Assembly: GCA_963664935.2 (NCBI GenBank)
Contig: CAXXSE010000001.1
Span: 124,001 to 188,000, forward strand
DNA length: 64,000 bases
Direction of reading: 5' to 3'
Origin: G963664935 sp963664935
Lineage (GTDB): Bacteria > Pseudomonadota > Gammaproteobacteria > Methylococcales > G963664935
A program made the translations under genes and the position numbers. This document shows, piece after piece, positions 17,839 to 27,558 of this stretch. The notes below the pieces were generated by a model, which worked only from the letters and a program-made list of their open reading frames with translations, was not told the origin of the DNA and did not search any database. Numbering within the stretch: position 1 is the first letter of the stretch; each line of letters opens with the position of its first letter.

Positions 17839-18762
17839 ATGATAGTAAAACGAAACCCAACTGTATTGGGAACGTTCGTCATATTAATCTTCGTGCTTCC
17901 AGTATCGGCGCAATGGCAGCAACTGGCCAGTCCCATGCCGACACCTCGTTCGGAAATGTCGGCAGGGTATATCGACGGAAAAATTTATGTCCCTGGTGGA
18001 CTCGGTGGTCTACGACGGTTTGAAGCCTATGATGTAGCTACAGACCGGTGGAAATCGCTAGACCGCCTTCCCGCTGGCCGCCACCATCTGATGACTGTTG
18101 CCCACGATAATCGAATATATGTCTTTGGTGGTGCCGACAAAAACTGGCAGCCGACTACATCGGCGTGGGTATACCTCCCCAACATTAATCGCTGGCAAAG
18201 TTTATCAACCCTGCCAGAGCCTCGTTACGCCGGTGCTGCTATTTCCCTAGGCAAATTCATTTATATCGTCGGAGGAGATGGCCCCACAGGCAGGCTTCTA
18301 CGCTACAATCCCCAGCGAGATGTCTGGACGATTCTAGCTTCTACCCGCCAGCGTAGGGAACATACCGGTGCAGTTGCCTTTCAAGGAAAAATCGTTGTGG
18401 TTGGGGGGCGATTTCGTAACCGGGGGGAGTTGAAATCAACCGAAATCTACGAGGTCAAAATGGATAGGTGGTACGATGGACCCGATCTCACTACAGCGCG
18501 TGGTGGACATGCCACTGTGGTATATCGGGATAGAATTTATGTTTTCGGCGGTGAAGTGGTCATGGCGGGAAATAAAAGAACCCTGAAGACCTCGGAACGG
18601 CTCAATAACTTGGTAGGACAATGGCAGTGGGACAGAGATCTACCCGTACCCTTACACGGCATGCCAATGGTGAGTACTGACCAGGCTTTGTATCTCCTGG
18701 GCGGATCCGAACGCGCTGGCGCCGTTGTTAACCGAGGTCTAGTTTATCAATTGCTCGACTGA
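17839..18762 (+). CDS. secreted Kelch-repeat beta-propeller protein
   Basis: 307 residues from the ATG at 17839, selected because it opens a Sec signal (MIVKRNPTVLGTFVILIF...VSA, cut before Q) after a ggggtgggg ribosome site; an upstream GTG at 17758 would prepend an uncharged-poor tail and is not used. Six Kelch blades follow, each with a GG pair (IYVPGG, IYVFGG, IYIVGG, IVVVGG, IYVFGG, LYLLGG) and a later W-x-x-x-x-x-L/P. This predicts a six-bladed propeller in the periplasm or outside, for protein or sugar binding. No enzyme motif seen. Confidence 0.85.
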   Translation: MIVKRNPTVLGTFVILIFVLPVSAQWQQLASPMPTPRSEMSAGYIDGKIYVPGGLGGLRRFEAYDVATDRWKSLDRLPAGRHHLMTVAHDNRIYVFGGADKNWQPTTSAWVYLPNINRWQSLSTLPEPRYAGAAISLGKFIYIVGGDGPTGRLLRYNPQRDVWTILASTRQRREHTGAVAFQGKIVVVGGRFRNRGELKSTEIYEVKMDRWYDGPDLTTARGGHATVVYRDRIYVFGGEVVMAGNKRTLKTSERLNNLVGQWQWDRDLPVPLHGMPMVSTDQALYLLGGSERAGAVVNRGLVYQLLD

Positions 18763-18820
18763 TTAAGTAACCGGTTAAAAGCGGATACGGTTAGGTCGTC
18801 TAAAACATACTGAGGCCAAC

Positions 18821-19057
18821 ATGATGGATACTTCAAAACACGACATACAAACGTTATTTCTACAACTGGGTCTACCTAATCAACCAGAAGAGATTGAGGG
18901 GTTCATACAAGTCCACAAACTACTGGAAAACGGTATTTCACTCGATAAAGCCCAATTTTGGACAGAATCCCAAGCCGCATTTCTTCGTGAAGCCATATCC
19001 GAAGACTCGGACTGGTGTGAACTGGTTGATGAATTGGATACATGTCTACGCCAGTAG
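18821..19057 (+). CDS. DUF2789 family protein
   Basis: 78 residues with the family pattern: MDTSKHDIQTLFLQLGLP, then IEGFIQVHKLL, KAQFWTESQAAFLREAI and DWCELVDELD. A single-helical-bundle cytosolic protein, restricted mostly to Gammaproteobacteria; function unknown. It starts MM at 18821; the second Met may be used. Confidence 0.9.
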   Translation: MMDTSKHDIQTLFLQLGLPNQPEEIEGFIQVHKLLENGISLDKAQFWTESQAAFLREAISEDSDWCELVDELDTCLRQ

Positions 19058-19190
19058 GTCTTGTCACGTGGATCGTAAGCGCCAGACGTCTGTTGATAGT
19101 TAGGCCAACCAACTACGGCCAGCCGGGTCCACCCACACTGAAGACACTGTTCGTAAACAAGTGTACAGCCCGTGCTTACGTTCGCCCTCT

Positions 19191-20135
19191 GTGAAAAGAA
19201 TCGTCTCTTTATTGCCGAGTGCCACGGAGATTATCTGCAAGTTGGGATTGCGGGATCACTTGGTGGGTGTCAGCCACGAATGCGATTACCCGCCGTCTGT
19301 AGCAGAGCTCCCGAAAGTCACCAAAACCCGAATACAAACCGAGGCCTCAAGCCGTGACATCGATTCCCAGGTAAAAGAGTGGATGCAATCCAACAACGCA
19401 CTCTATGCGCTTGATCACCTAATGTTGGAACAGCTTAAACCCGATCTCATTGTCACTCAAGCGTTATGTAACGTATGCGCGGTGGAGGAAAGCGAAGTAA
19501 AAAAGGTAGCCAATGGTCTGCCTGGTTTGCCCGAAGTCATTAGCCTTGGGCCGTTGTCGCTGGATGATATGCTACAAACGTTGACAACTATTGGCGGTGT
19601 CTGCGCCCGTAAAAAAATAGCTCGTCAAGTCGTTACAGAACTCAAATCCCGAATCGCGAAGGTTTCCGCGCGCACGGAAAGAAACGTGCGAGACGGTGAT
19701 CGGCTCAGGGTTGTACTTTTAGAATGGATTGACCCGTTATTTGGTCCAGGGCATTGGAACTCAGAAATCATCCATCTGGCAGGCGGCATAGATTGTCTCG
19801 GAACTCCGGGGGAACCGTCACGTACAATCAACTGGCGGGATTTCATCGAGGCGAACCCAGACGTGTTGTTCATCGCATGCTGCGGCTATCCGATCGAACG
19901 TATGCTCAAAGACATTCCCATTCTCTCTAGCCAAGAGGGCTGGGAACCCTTATCATGCACACGTAACGGGCGTATATATCTTAGCGATGGCAAAGCCTTT
20001 TTCGCCCGCCCCGGTCCACGGTTGGTAGACAGCTTGGAAATACTCGCGAACGCCCTTTACCCGGATATCCATCCGTTGGAACCGGGAATCCCTTACGCTC
20101 GTTCAGCGAAACCCCCATTTAAACCCCCGGATTAA
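19191..20135 (+). CDS. cobalamin-binding-like (BtuF/TroA-fold) protein without signal peptide
   Basis: The first conserved stretch is VKRIVSLLPSATEIICKLGL, so GTG 19191 is the best start (GTG 19161 also possible). 314 residues follow the helical-backbone binding-protein plan: SLLPSATEI, then GVSHECDYP, LKPDLIVTQALCNVCAV, GGIDCLG, NPDVLFIACCGYP and DGKAFFARPGPRLVDSLEILA. This subgroup of TroA-fold proteins has no export signal and is often annotated cobalamin-binding; it may act in the cytoplasm. The Cys pairs CNVC and CC are characteristic. No ABC transporter genes are near. Confidence 0.8.
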   Translation: MKRIVSLLPSATEIICKLGLRDHLVGVSHECDYPPSVAELPKVTKTRIQTEASSRDIDSQVKEWMQSNNALYALDHLMLEQLKPDLIVTQALCNVCAVEESEVKKVANGLPGLPEVISLGPLSLDDMLQTLTTIGGVCARKKIARQVVTELKSRIAKVSARTERNVRDGDRLRVVLLEWIDPLFGPGHWNSEIIHLAGGIDCLGTPGEPSRTINWRDFIEANPDVLFIACCGYPIERMLKDIPILSSQEGWEPLSCTRNGRIYLSDGKAFFARPGPRLVDSLEILANALYPDIHPLEPGIPYARSAKPPFKPPD

Positions 20136-20264
20136 TTACAAAACTGTAATTCAAATTGTGGATTAGAATACCACCCGCAACCCCGTTTTTTGTTCGACAC
20201 TTTTATTCAAACCGGTAATCCAATAGCCAGTGTGGATAAACGAATTATTCTTGAACACTCCCAA

Positions 20265-20576
20265 ATGAACAGGCAATTTACGATGAATGCTGAAGACTTT
20301 CTGCAATTGTTGAAGTTTAATACATGTCCCGATTCGATCAGTCCACACCTGCAGGCTCTTTGGTACGATGCTAAAGGGAATTGGAATCAGGCCCATGCTA
20401 TTGTGCAACGGCTGCGTGATCAAAATGCCGCACGGATTCACGCTTATCTTCACCGTAAGCAAGGCGATCTACAAAATTCCCGTTATTGGTATGACAAGGT
20501 GGGAAACACATTTTCAGAAAAGTTAAGCTTCGACGAGGAATGGCACTGGTTGGTTGATCGATCATTGATCAAATAA
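20265..20576 (+). CDS. conserved hypothetical cytosolic protein
   Basis: 103 residues from the ATG at 20265 (MNRQFTMNAEDFLQLL); ATG 20283 is an alternative. The central block LQALWYDAKGNWNQAHAIVQ followed by ARIHAYLHRKQGDLQNSRYWY is a recognisable family in Proteobacteria (helical, TPR-like pairs, no known role). The ending, EEWHWLVDRSL, is also typical. The frame upstream of the ATG to 20190 is not conserved. Confidence 0.7.
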   Translation: MNRQFTMNAEDFLQLLKFNTCPDSISPHLQALWYDAKGNWNQAHAIVQRLRDQNAARIHAYLHRKQGDLQNSRYWYDKVGNTFSEKLSFDEEWHWLVDRSLIK

Positions 20577-21043
20577 CATCTTATGTTTAGGTTTCTGTCG
20601 GGGATTGTACTCGTTCAACTCATTACCGCGGCAAAAATCAGCCAATTCCGGCCAGGACGAAACATAAAAAGTAGATATCCTAAACAAGACTCATACGATT
20701 GTATCACTCCATATCGGACTTGGGCTCGGTCTTTGTCGCTTTGGTGTTGCCGGAGTGTCAGGACATGGGATTCCCACAGAGGGATTATTGGGAAAAATTT
20801 TCCCCATTTTTTCAGCTTCTATCGCTTCCTCAATCAATTGATTCGACCTTCTTGGTGTCCACTTTTACCTCACAGTCGAGATTTGACCAGACAGATATTA
20901 CCGATGGCGAACTTCCGCAAACGATCCGAAAACGGTATTCAAAGGGTTTACAGTTAGAACTGGATTATATCGTCTGACCTCATAGTGACTATGGAACACA
21001 GAGGAATAGCCTTCAGGTGCAAGGCCTTGCTGGACGGTTTTTT
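20577..21043. other. 467-bp gap, no gene recognised
   Basis: Overlapping open frames of 90-124 codons exist on the plus strand (20583, 20699) but have no recognisable motif or ribosome site and are mutually out of frame; I do not call them genes. Confidence 0.35.
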
Positions 21044-21285
21044 TTACCCGACGATCAGCAAAGCCACGTAAGGAACGACATTGAAGACAATAAAGACGAT
21101 TTTGAACAACCCGAGGAACGAGTATATGACCACGTTGTAGGTTTCTCGGGGAATGGGAAACCATCTACTTTGCGTACGGTACACCAGACAGGGGCCAATA
21201 TAAACATAGTGGTCCAAAGTATCAACAGGCTTCCGTTTATGATCGCACACCACATGAAGAATGTTGTTAGTGTCTGAATATCCAT
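21044..21285 (-). pseudogene. DUF6868-type small membrane protein, one-base frameshift
   Basis: The start at 21285 after aaaggaga gives MDIQTLTTFFMWCAIINGSL then LWTTMFILAP. Near 21190 one base is missing; the next frame continues LVYRTQSRWFPIPRETYNVV, then SFLGLFKIVFIVFNVVPYVALL to the stop at 21044. Joined it is the normal length of about 80 residues with two membrane helices separated by the conserved RTQSRWFPIPRE loop. Either a fresh mutation or an assembly error. Confidence 0.75.
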
Positions 21286-21342
21286 AATAATTCTCCTTTA
21301 TCTTTCTGCATCTCCGGATAAGATCGTGGTTCGTTATGCACT

Positions 21343-21772
21343 TTAGACCACATTCTTTATTTCTTTTCGTTCAATTGCCTGTACTCTAAAACACTTGAAA
21401 GATAGAGCAACACCGAATGCTTGCTCAAAACTAACTGAAATCTGGAGTGACAAAGGCTTCCCGTTGGGATAGGTATCTCGATACTCAAATTCGAACATCA
21501 AATCATATACCGCATTCTGGTGATTGAAATCTTTCATTCTTAATAGAATTGCAATCATGGAATTTCAAAACGGCAATATATGGCTTTTCCAATGCACAAA
21601 GTTCAAATGATGCTTCTATAACTGGCCCAATCCATACATTGTCATCGGGTCGTATATCACCGCGCCATATTTTCAAATGCTGCACTTCAGCATCATGAAA
21701 ATTAGGCCACTCGCCATTATCGAGAATTAGTTGCCTATCTTCGACATCTATTATCGGGTCAAATTCTTTCAT
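21343..21772 (-). pseudogene. Imm50-like immunity protein, frameshifted
   Basis: The upstream frame (from 21772) holds NGEWPNFHDAEVQHLKIWR, the hallmark WPxFHDAE of Imm50-family proteins, and continues to about LKFHD. The next frame (from about 21558 down) goes on as AILLRMKDFNHQNAVYDLMF and SLQISVSFEQAFGV to 21343. Imm50 proteins are immunity partners of polymorphic toxins; no toxin gene is adjacent. Joined length is about 140 residues, as expected. Confidence 0.6.
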
Positions 21773-21859
21773 CTCACATAACGCTACACTAGACGACGGG
21801 TAAGCGTAACTTTTGCCTATCCGGTGGAAACCGAAGGCAAGGACGCATGTCAGCGCTTT

Positions 21860-21997
21860 TTATGGCTTTGACCATATCTCAAAGCTCTTTAAAGCGTTAT
21901 CTGTACATGAATTAGCTTCGATCTCTTCGTCGTATTCTTCGATTACGTACTCAATAAAAGAAGCAAAAAAATTTCTCTGCTCTTTTGTGTAGCTCAT
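21860..21997 (-). CDS. 45-residue hypothetical protein, doubtful
   Basis: An open frame MSYTKEQRNFFASFIEYVIEE with an acidic middle (EEYDEEIEA) ending at 21860. It looks protein-like in composition but lacks a clear ribosome site. Not recognised. Confidence 0.3.
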   Translation of the reverse strand: MSYTKEQRNFFASFIEYVIEEYDEEIEANSCTDNALKSFEIWSKP

Positions 21998-22197
21998 ATA
22001 AAACGCATTATTAGGGCCATCTCCCTACAGATGGAAAAGAAATTGGTCTAACTAAAATTCATCCATCATGGTACCTAAGCTAAGCCGTATAAAAGCAGGA
22101 AGAAAGTATTTTTCCCCTTCTGGGGACGCAAAACAAATAGGGTCCCAACTTGGGTTCCCCGACTGGCTCGGATTTAAGTGGATAGATTGTATTGGAC

Positions 22198-22719
22198 TCA
22201 CCACCTGTAGCGAATATCGGGTATCGGCCGAGGCTGTGCAAAAACGAAAAAAGTAGAAAGACGGTGGTAATACTCCGCACTTTGCTTCAAGATGCTGATA
22301 AAGGTCGGCATTTGGTAGTTCGGCTGTTTCGGGAAATAGGTGCCGGCGAAAAAGGGAACATGGTCATAGGGCGCTAGAAATAGGGTCAAGGGCCAACCGC
22401 CGAGGCGTTGAGTCAACATTTGGTGAGCAAGCTGATAGATCTTGTCCAGATCCGGGCGCTCCTCCCGATCCACCTTGATATTGACAAAAAGCTTGTTCAT
22501 AATCGTCGCGGTATTGACATCCTCGAATGACTCATGAGCCAAAACATGGCACCAGTGGCAGGCGGAATATCCAATGGAAAGCAAAATTGGTTTATCTTCG
22601 TAGCGAGCCTTTTCCAAGGATTCTTCACACCATGGGTACCAATCCACCGGGTTGTCCGCATGTTGTAGCAAATAAGGACTGGTTTCGTCCTTGAGGTTAT
22701 TAGAAGATTGACTTGCCAT
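22198..22719 (-). pseudogene. 5' fragment of a YyaL/SSP411-type thioredoxin-domain protein
   Basis: The N-terminus MASQSSNNLKDETSPYLLQH and the motif SACHWCHVLAHESFED are diagnostic of the DUF255/YyaL family (usually about 650-700 residues: a thioredoxin-like domain with CHWCH, then a six-hairpin domain). Here only about 160 residues remain, ending after KQSAEYYHR. The sequence beyond is unrelated and contains a piece of the tgtgtgaaaac MITE family (ggctgtgcaaaaacg at 22232), which probably caused the truncation. Confidence 0.85.
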
Positions 22720-22959
22720 GGCAAACGGTGGAAGAATGCTGGAGATCACTACCCGTACTAGGATTTCTTAAAAACAGGCTGGTTATACAAAAGTGTATCA
22801 TAGCAGGAAGCAGAGTTCGGGATTTGTAAATAGCCCTCCTCCACTACACTGACATCAATTGAGCAAATTCCGCAAGCCTCGTCCCAATGGGGACTTCACG
22901 GATTATGGCCAAGTCCAGATCACTGATTAACGCATCGTGTCCAGTTATCAACAGCTACA

Positions 22960-24666
22960 GTGACAAACATACGACGGTCGATCGACGTGATAAAAAACCA
23001 CAATATACAAAGTGAACCTGCTTCTCTCGAACTCATTTATGAGTATCACGATCGGACAAAGCATCATTTCCACCAGTATGCGCGCTCAGCGGACTCCATG
23101 GATTGGGACAGCCAGCCAGATCCTTTCCGGCGTTTTGATAAAGCATTAACACTCGCTCTTGATCACCCGGCCGCTACGAGATTGCCAACTTACGATTCAC
23201 TATTTGATATGAGACACGGACCGTCTGTTCCAATGGGACGGAATTCAATCAGTCGGTTATTTTATGAGAGCCTCGCGATCTCCGCATGGAAAGAAACGGC
23301 GGGAAACCGCTGGTCATTGCGTGTCAATCCCTCAAGTGGTGATCTGCACCCCACCGAAGCTTATCTGATGGCAGGCACGATCGAGGGCTTGTCCGATGGT
23401 CCGGCTTTGTATCATTATTCAGCTTACCAACATGCACTAGAGCGCCGACTTATCCTCACCATCGGAGAATGGGATGTAGTCAGTAGAAATCTGCCGGCCG
23501 GCACAGTGTTAATAGCTCTGGTATCAATTTATTGGCGCGAATCGTGGAAATACGGCGAACGCGCCTTTCGTTATTGTCATCACGATGTTGGCCATGCAAT
23601 CGGTTCGATCACGTTCGCAGCGGCTGCACTTGGTTGGAAGACCAGGTTGATTAATTCCGTATCGGATGATGACCTGGCAACCTTGTTAGGTCTCCAACCT
23701 CAGGAGGGTATCGAGGCAGAACATCCAGACTGCCTGCTCGCGATCTTTCCCACGGATCATGACGCGTCAAATAAGGCACCGGATATCAATCTATCACGCT
23801 CGTTTCTTGAGCGGCTTAGGGCTGCTAAGTTCGAAGGCAGTCCGAATACACTTAGCAGCTATTATCGTGAATGGCCGATCATAGACACTGTTGCCGGAGC
23901 ATGCCGGTTCGAAAGCCATCGTTCATTGAGTGCGAGAAAGGATCCCAGCATCGAATTCCAGAATACCAAGGAATCTGACCAAGATAGAAAGGTATCGGCA
24001 CGTAAGATCATCCGGCTACGTCGCAGTGCACTGGCGATGGACGGTCACAGCAGCATTAGTAAAGGGACGTTTTATCGAATGATGACCCATATCACGCCAC
24101 ATCTAAACAACAATATTACCCCTGTATTATCCTGGCAGGCACGCGTATCGCTCGCTCTCTTTATCCATCGCGTGGAGGGCTTGTCCCCTGGATTGTATTT
24201 ACTGATACGCGATCCTAACCACGAACAATCATTACGCCATGCGTTACAAGGGGGATTCCGTTGGGAGAAACCCGAAGATTGTCCACAGTCGCTCGGTTTG
24301 TATCTGCTGCGTGTCGCCGATACTCGCGATGACGCGCGCATCATCTGTTGCCATCAGCACATCGCAGCAGACGGCGCGTTTGCGCTCGGTATGCTGGCGG
24401 AATTCGATGAATCTCTTAAACAACACGGCCCAATGTTTTATCCTCGCTTGTTCTGGGAGACGGGACTGATAGGACAAATACTCTATCTGGAAGCCGAGGC
24501 AGCCGGTATTCGATCCACCGGTATTGGTTGCTTCTTCGATGATGCCATGCACGAGGCGCTTGGGATCGGTGACCATGCCTGGCAAAGTTTGTATCACTTT
24601 ACGGTTGGTGGACCGGTGGATGATACACGGTTGCAGACGCTACCAGCCTATTGGCACCTGAGATAA
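22960..24666 (+). CDS. SagB-type dehydrogenase, two nitroreductase domains
   Basis: 568 residues. The first nitroreductase-like domain has RNSISRLFYESLAISAWK, then NPSSGDLHPTEAY and YRYCHHDVGHAIG..A (here FRYCHHDVGHAIGSITFAA), all typical of SagB/ThcOx. The second (from about residue 340) repeats the plan: IIRLRRSALAMDG, LYLLIRDP, and LEAEAAGIRSTGIGCFFDDA. These enzymes use FMN to oxidise azolines in peptide tailoring or reduce other substrates. No YcaO gene or precursor peptide lies nearby, so the natural-product role is not supported here. The start is a GTG at 22960 with a weak ribosome site. The DUF309 gene starts 9 bp later. Confidence 0.85.
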   Translation: MTNIRRSIDVIKNHNIQSEPASLELIYEYHDRTKHHFHQYARSADSMDWDSQPDPFRRFDKALTLALDHPAATRLPTYDSLFDMRHGPSVPMGRNSISRLFYESLAISAWKETAGNRWSLRVNPSSGDLHPTEAYLMAGTIEGLSDGPALYHYSAYQHALERRLILTIGEWDVVSRNLPAGTVLIALVSIYWRESWKYGERAFRYCHHDVGHAIGSITFAAAALGWKTRLINSVSDDDLATLLGLQPQEGIEAEHPDCLLAIFPTDHDASNKAPDINLSRSFLERLRAAKFEGSPNTLSSYYREWPIIDTVAGACRFESHRSLSARKDPSIEFQNTKESDQDRKVSARKIIRLRRSALAMDGHSSISKGTFYRMMTHITPHLNNNITPVLSWQARVSLALFIHRVEGLSPGLYLLIRDPNHEQSLRHALQGGFRWEKPEDCPQSLGLYLLRVADTRDDARIICCHQHIAADGAFALGMLAEFDESLKQHGPMFYPRLFWETGLIGQILYLEAEAAGIRSTGIGCFFDDAMHEALGIGDHAWQSLYHFTVGGPVDDTRLQTLPAYWHLR

Positions 24667-24736
24667 ACGATCCTGTGACAGATGCTCCATATTTGGCGCC
24701 AACATTACCTCGGTACTCTGGCCGGCCGTTCCCCCC

Positions 24737-26392
24737 CATAGGTGTTAACTTAACAAATATTATATAGAATAAACAACAGGTTAATGGGTTTGACGAAAGC
24801 ATTTCAGCCGAGTGAGTCAGGCAAGTCCTCTGTGGGCGCTGGAACACCGGAATTCCTTATGCCGGTACTGGCGCGATAGTCAGGTGGAAAACAGTAGACA
24901 AAGGACACGCATATCTTTATTCTTATTATATTTTGATTTGTTGTTTTTAGGATTGAGTATAAATATGCCCATTGATATTGATGTATCCATTTTGAATCGT
25001 TGTTTTGCAGAAACAAAATCCTAGCCTCGGCGAAGGCCTGCGGATTTATCCAGCGATTGCGCAAGCTCGATCCCTTCGAGTTCTTTATCGCACTCACCTT
25101 CGGTGCGCTTAAATCAGATACACTCACCCTGAATAGTTTGGCGGATGAAATCCCGAGTGATCTTTCACGAACGGGCATTCACCATCGATTTACCCAGCAA
25201 GCCAGTGCCTTTATGAAAGCAATGGTGGCTGATTTTATGGCGATTTTAAAGACCGAAGGTCGAACCCTTGAGGTCGCGGCACTGAAGTATTTTACGGCGG
25301 TCAATATCATCGATTCAACCTCCTGGAAACTGTCCGGAGGGCTCGCGGCCGTATTTCCGGGCTATCACCATGCCGGATGCAAAGTACAGCTCATGTTCGA
25401 TTATTTGACCGGTACGGTTAACCTGGTCTATTTAAAGAAACAAACTGCCACCGACCAAAACTATGCCCGGGTCTTAGCGGAACAACTGCAAACCGGTGCG
25501 CTGTATTTATTCGATATGGGCTACACCGTGGCTGACGCACTCGCCGCCATCGATGCAGCAGATGCCTTCTTTTTATCCCGCTTCAACAGCTTCGGTTTAA
25601 ACCTGTATCGTCAAGGGCCTAACGGTTTTGAGAAAATCAATTTGTTCGACGAAATCCAGTACTTAACACATCAACAAACGGGCCTCGATTGGGCCGTGTG
25701 GGTCGGCAATAAAACGCACAAAACACAGGCTCGCCTATTACTCACCCGAATGCCCGAAGAAATCGCTAACCGACGTCGACAAAGCGCCAAACAAGCCGCG
25801 CACAAGCGCGGCAAGGTTCCCAGCCAACAAACGTTGTGCCTGTGTGACTGGGGTCTATGGATCACCAATATCCCCGAATCCTATCACGGCATGGATATGC
25901 CTCAATTGCTCGCGCTATATCCGTTGCGCTGGTCCGTTGAGCTTTTTTTTAAGCAGATGAAATCAACCTTGAAACTTCAGCACACCACAGTACAAAGTAA
26001 TGCTCATCGACTCACCTGCGAGGTCCTTGGAACCTGTATTGTTGCCCTGTTTATCACCTTCTGCTATTCCTGTGCCCGCGCCCAGGCTTGGCGCCAGATG
26101 CAATGCGAAATCAGTTTCGATAAAACCGCAAAACACTTTCGCCGACATGTTGCACCACTCGTTGACATCCTCTACCACCATACTCTCGACCGGTTAGCTG
26201 TCTATATGATTGACTATCTGAACGGCATCTTGGTCCGTTGCATTAAAACACGCCAACCCAGCCGATCTAACTCCCTGGATGAATTCATTCAACCAAGCCG
26301 CTATCGGGATTATCGATTCTTCTCCGTTCCGATCAATTCTACGCCCCGGAGTATTGGCTTAGAGGCCTTTGAGGCTTAAGTTAACACCTATG
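24737..26392 (+). mobile_element. IS4-family insertion sequence, copy B (1656 bp)
   Basis: The terminal CATAGGTGTTAAC and GTTAACACCTATG repeats are as in copy A. Flanks are GTTCCCCCC on both sides (9-10 bp; one C of the run is shared with the terminal C), a target duplication different from that of copy A. The insertion lies inside the DUF309 coding region. Confidence 0.95.
24965..26379 (+). CDS. IS4-family DDE transposase (needs -1 frameshift)
   Basis: Same product as in copy A with one difference (IHHRF instead of IHRRF). The proper N-terminus starts at the ATG 24965 and stops at 25024 unless the ribosome slips back one base at ACAAAA (about 25012-25018); the long frame runs from 25000 to 26379. 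DDE residues are in NIIDST, YLFDMGYT and RWSVELFFKQMK. Presence of the same shift in two independently inserted copies suggests that it is part of the functional element. Confidence 0.9.
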
Positions 26393-26840
26393 GTTCCCCC
26401 CCTACCGTTTCGTCCCTGGACAGTCCCCACATCCCACCCGTGATTCCAAGGGTCATTCGTACAACGTACAACCGCAACAGCTAATGTCATTCGAGGCTGA
26501 GAACTGGCATTCCTGTGAAGAGTATTTGTATGGTGTAGACTTGTTTAATCACGGCTTTTGGTGGGAGGCGCATGAAGCCTTGGAGACAGTCTGGGTGGTG
26601 GCAGGCGGCAGGCACACCGAGACAGGGACATTCATACAGGGTCTTATCCAGATCACGGTCGCGCACCTGAAATGGTTTCAGGGATTGCACGATACGGCAA
26701 CGCGAATGGCATTGAAAGGACTCGAAAAGATGCGGCGTTTCAACGGCACCTACCTCGGGATCGAGTGTGATATTTTTCGCTCGGACGTTGAATCGTATTT
26801 CTCGGGTAAAAACGAAACACCCGTTAGGATCAAGCTCCGA

Positions 26841-26868
26841 TTGAGGTCAAAAAAACTGCGTGTATAAT
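26841..26868 (+). promoter_or_regulatory. sigma70 promoter for the pterin dehydratase gene
   Basis: TTGAGG at 26841 and a perfect TATAAT at 26863, spacing 16 bp. The -10 box overlaps the stop codon of the DUF309 frame, and transcription would start about 30 bp before the next ATG. Confidence 0.6.
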
Positions 26869-26902
26869 AACGCTGTTAGATAAATTACCACAGGGCAGAG
26901 AC

Positions 26903-27286
26903 ATGGGTTGGCGAGAGCGAAAACACGAAGACACCTACGACGAAGAAGAGATTAAATCGCGGCTTAATGACGACTTGCCGAAATGGTTTTATGAAAATGG
27001 GTGGATCCGCAGAAAATACAAAACCAGCGGATGGAAAGGCACTTTAATGGTTGTCAATACCGTCGGCCACTTGTCCGAAGCGGCATTTCACCACCCGGAC
27101 CTTAGCGTTTCCTATGCTTTCGTTATCGTGAAACTAATGAACCACGCCGCTAAAGGGATTACCAACAAGGATTTCGAATTAGCTAAAAAAATCGAAGAGG
27201 TCGTGATGTGGCAACCCGGGCTAGAAGGTGGGGCCTTGGAGGGCACACCGGACGATCCCAGATTTAAATACCTAAAGTATGACTGA
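26903..27286 (+). CDS. pterin-4a-carbinolamine dehydratase family protein
   Basis: 127 residues. The catalytic region AAFHHPDLSVSYAFVIVKL contains the conserved His63-His64-Pro-Asp, followed by NHAAKGITNKDFELAKKI. The third His of the canonical T-H-D is kept as NHAA. The family dehydrates 4a-hydroxytetrahydropterin; this longer type (extra N-terminal 45 residues and a C-terminal PGLEGGALEGTP tail) is found in bacteria lacking phenylalanine hydroxylase and may instead help molybdopterin metabolism. The molbindin gene directly downstream fits that, but it is inference. Confidence 0.85.
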   Translation: MGWRERKHEDTYDEEEIKSRLNDDLPKWFYENGWIRRKYKTSGWKGTLMVVNTVGHLSEAAFHHPDLSVSYAFVIVKLMNHAAKGITNKDFELAKKIEEVVMWQPGLEGGALEGTPDDPRFKYLKYD

Positions 27287-27348
27287 ACGGGCACCTTAAG
27301 GAATCAGGCATCGAACTGATTTAATGTTATTTTTTTGGAGGTCTTACT

Positions 27349-27558
27349 ATGAAATATGGTGCAAAAAATCAATTAACTGGAACTGTTAAAGAAATTAAAC
27401 GTGGGACAATTATGAGCCAAGTAAATCTTGAAATCCCAGGTGGTTCATCCATGAGTTCGGTTTTAACATTGGAAGCGTTGGATGATTTAGGAATTAATGA
27501 AGGAGACCAAGTAAAAGTAGTCGTTAAAGCCGTTAATGTTTTGCTGATAAAAGAATAA
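27349..27558 (+). CDS. molbindin (Mop/TOBE domain) protein
   Basis: 69 residues starting MKYGAKNQLTGTVKEIKRGT, one TOBE domain: LTGTV...IKRGTIMSQVNLEI, SVLTLEAL, LGINEGDQVKVVVKA.NVLL. Such Mop proteins bind molybdate/tungstate as oligomers in the cytoplasm. The ribosome site ttggaggt is close before the ATG. The 1.82-kb repeat Y begins 16 bp after its stop. Confidence 0.9.
   Translation: MKYGAKNQLTGTVKEIKRGTIMSQVNLEIPGGSSMSSVLTLEALDDLGINEGDQVKVVVKAVNVLLIKE

Larger units (their letters stand above)
24675..26867 (+). pseudogene. DUF309 gene split by IS4 copy B
   Basis: The GTG at 24675 starts VTDAPYLAPTLPRYSGRPF, and translation runs into the IS at 24737. After the IS the same frame resumes PPYRFVPGQSPHPTRDSKGHSY, the classic N-terminal motif of DUF309 proteins, then WHSCEEYLYG and FNHGFWWEAHEALETVW (the family's AHE-x-x-E-x-x-W). 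Removing the IS and one duplication restores a 175-residue frame without error. The short frame from the ATG at 26484 (127 residues) is only an internal restart. It follows the SagB gene by 9 bp, so both were once one operon. Confidence 0.9.

Noticed and set aside
14995..26392. Composite transposon formed by the two inverted IS4 copies
   Set aside because: Each copy has its own, different target duplication on both sides (CAGGTGACAC for A, GTTCCCCCC for B). A composite element would show one duplication only at the outer ends.
26484..26867. Complete 127-residue DUF309 gene
   Set aside because: The conserved N-terminal motif lies upstream in the same frame, on both sides of the IS; the ATG is internal.
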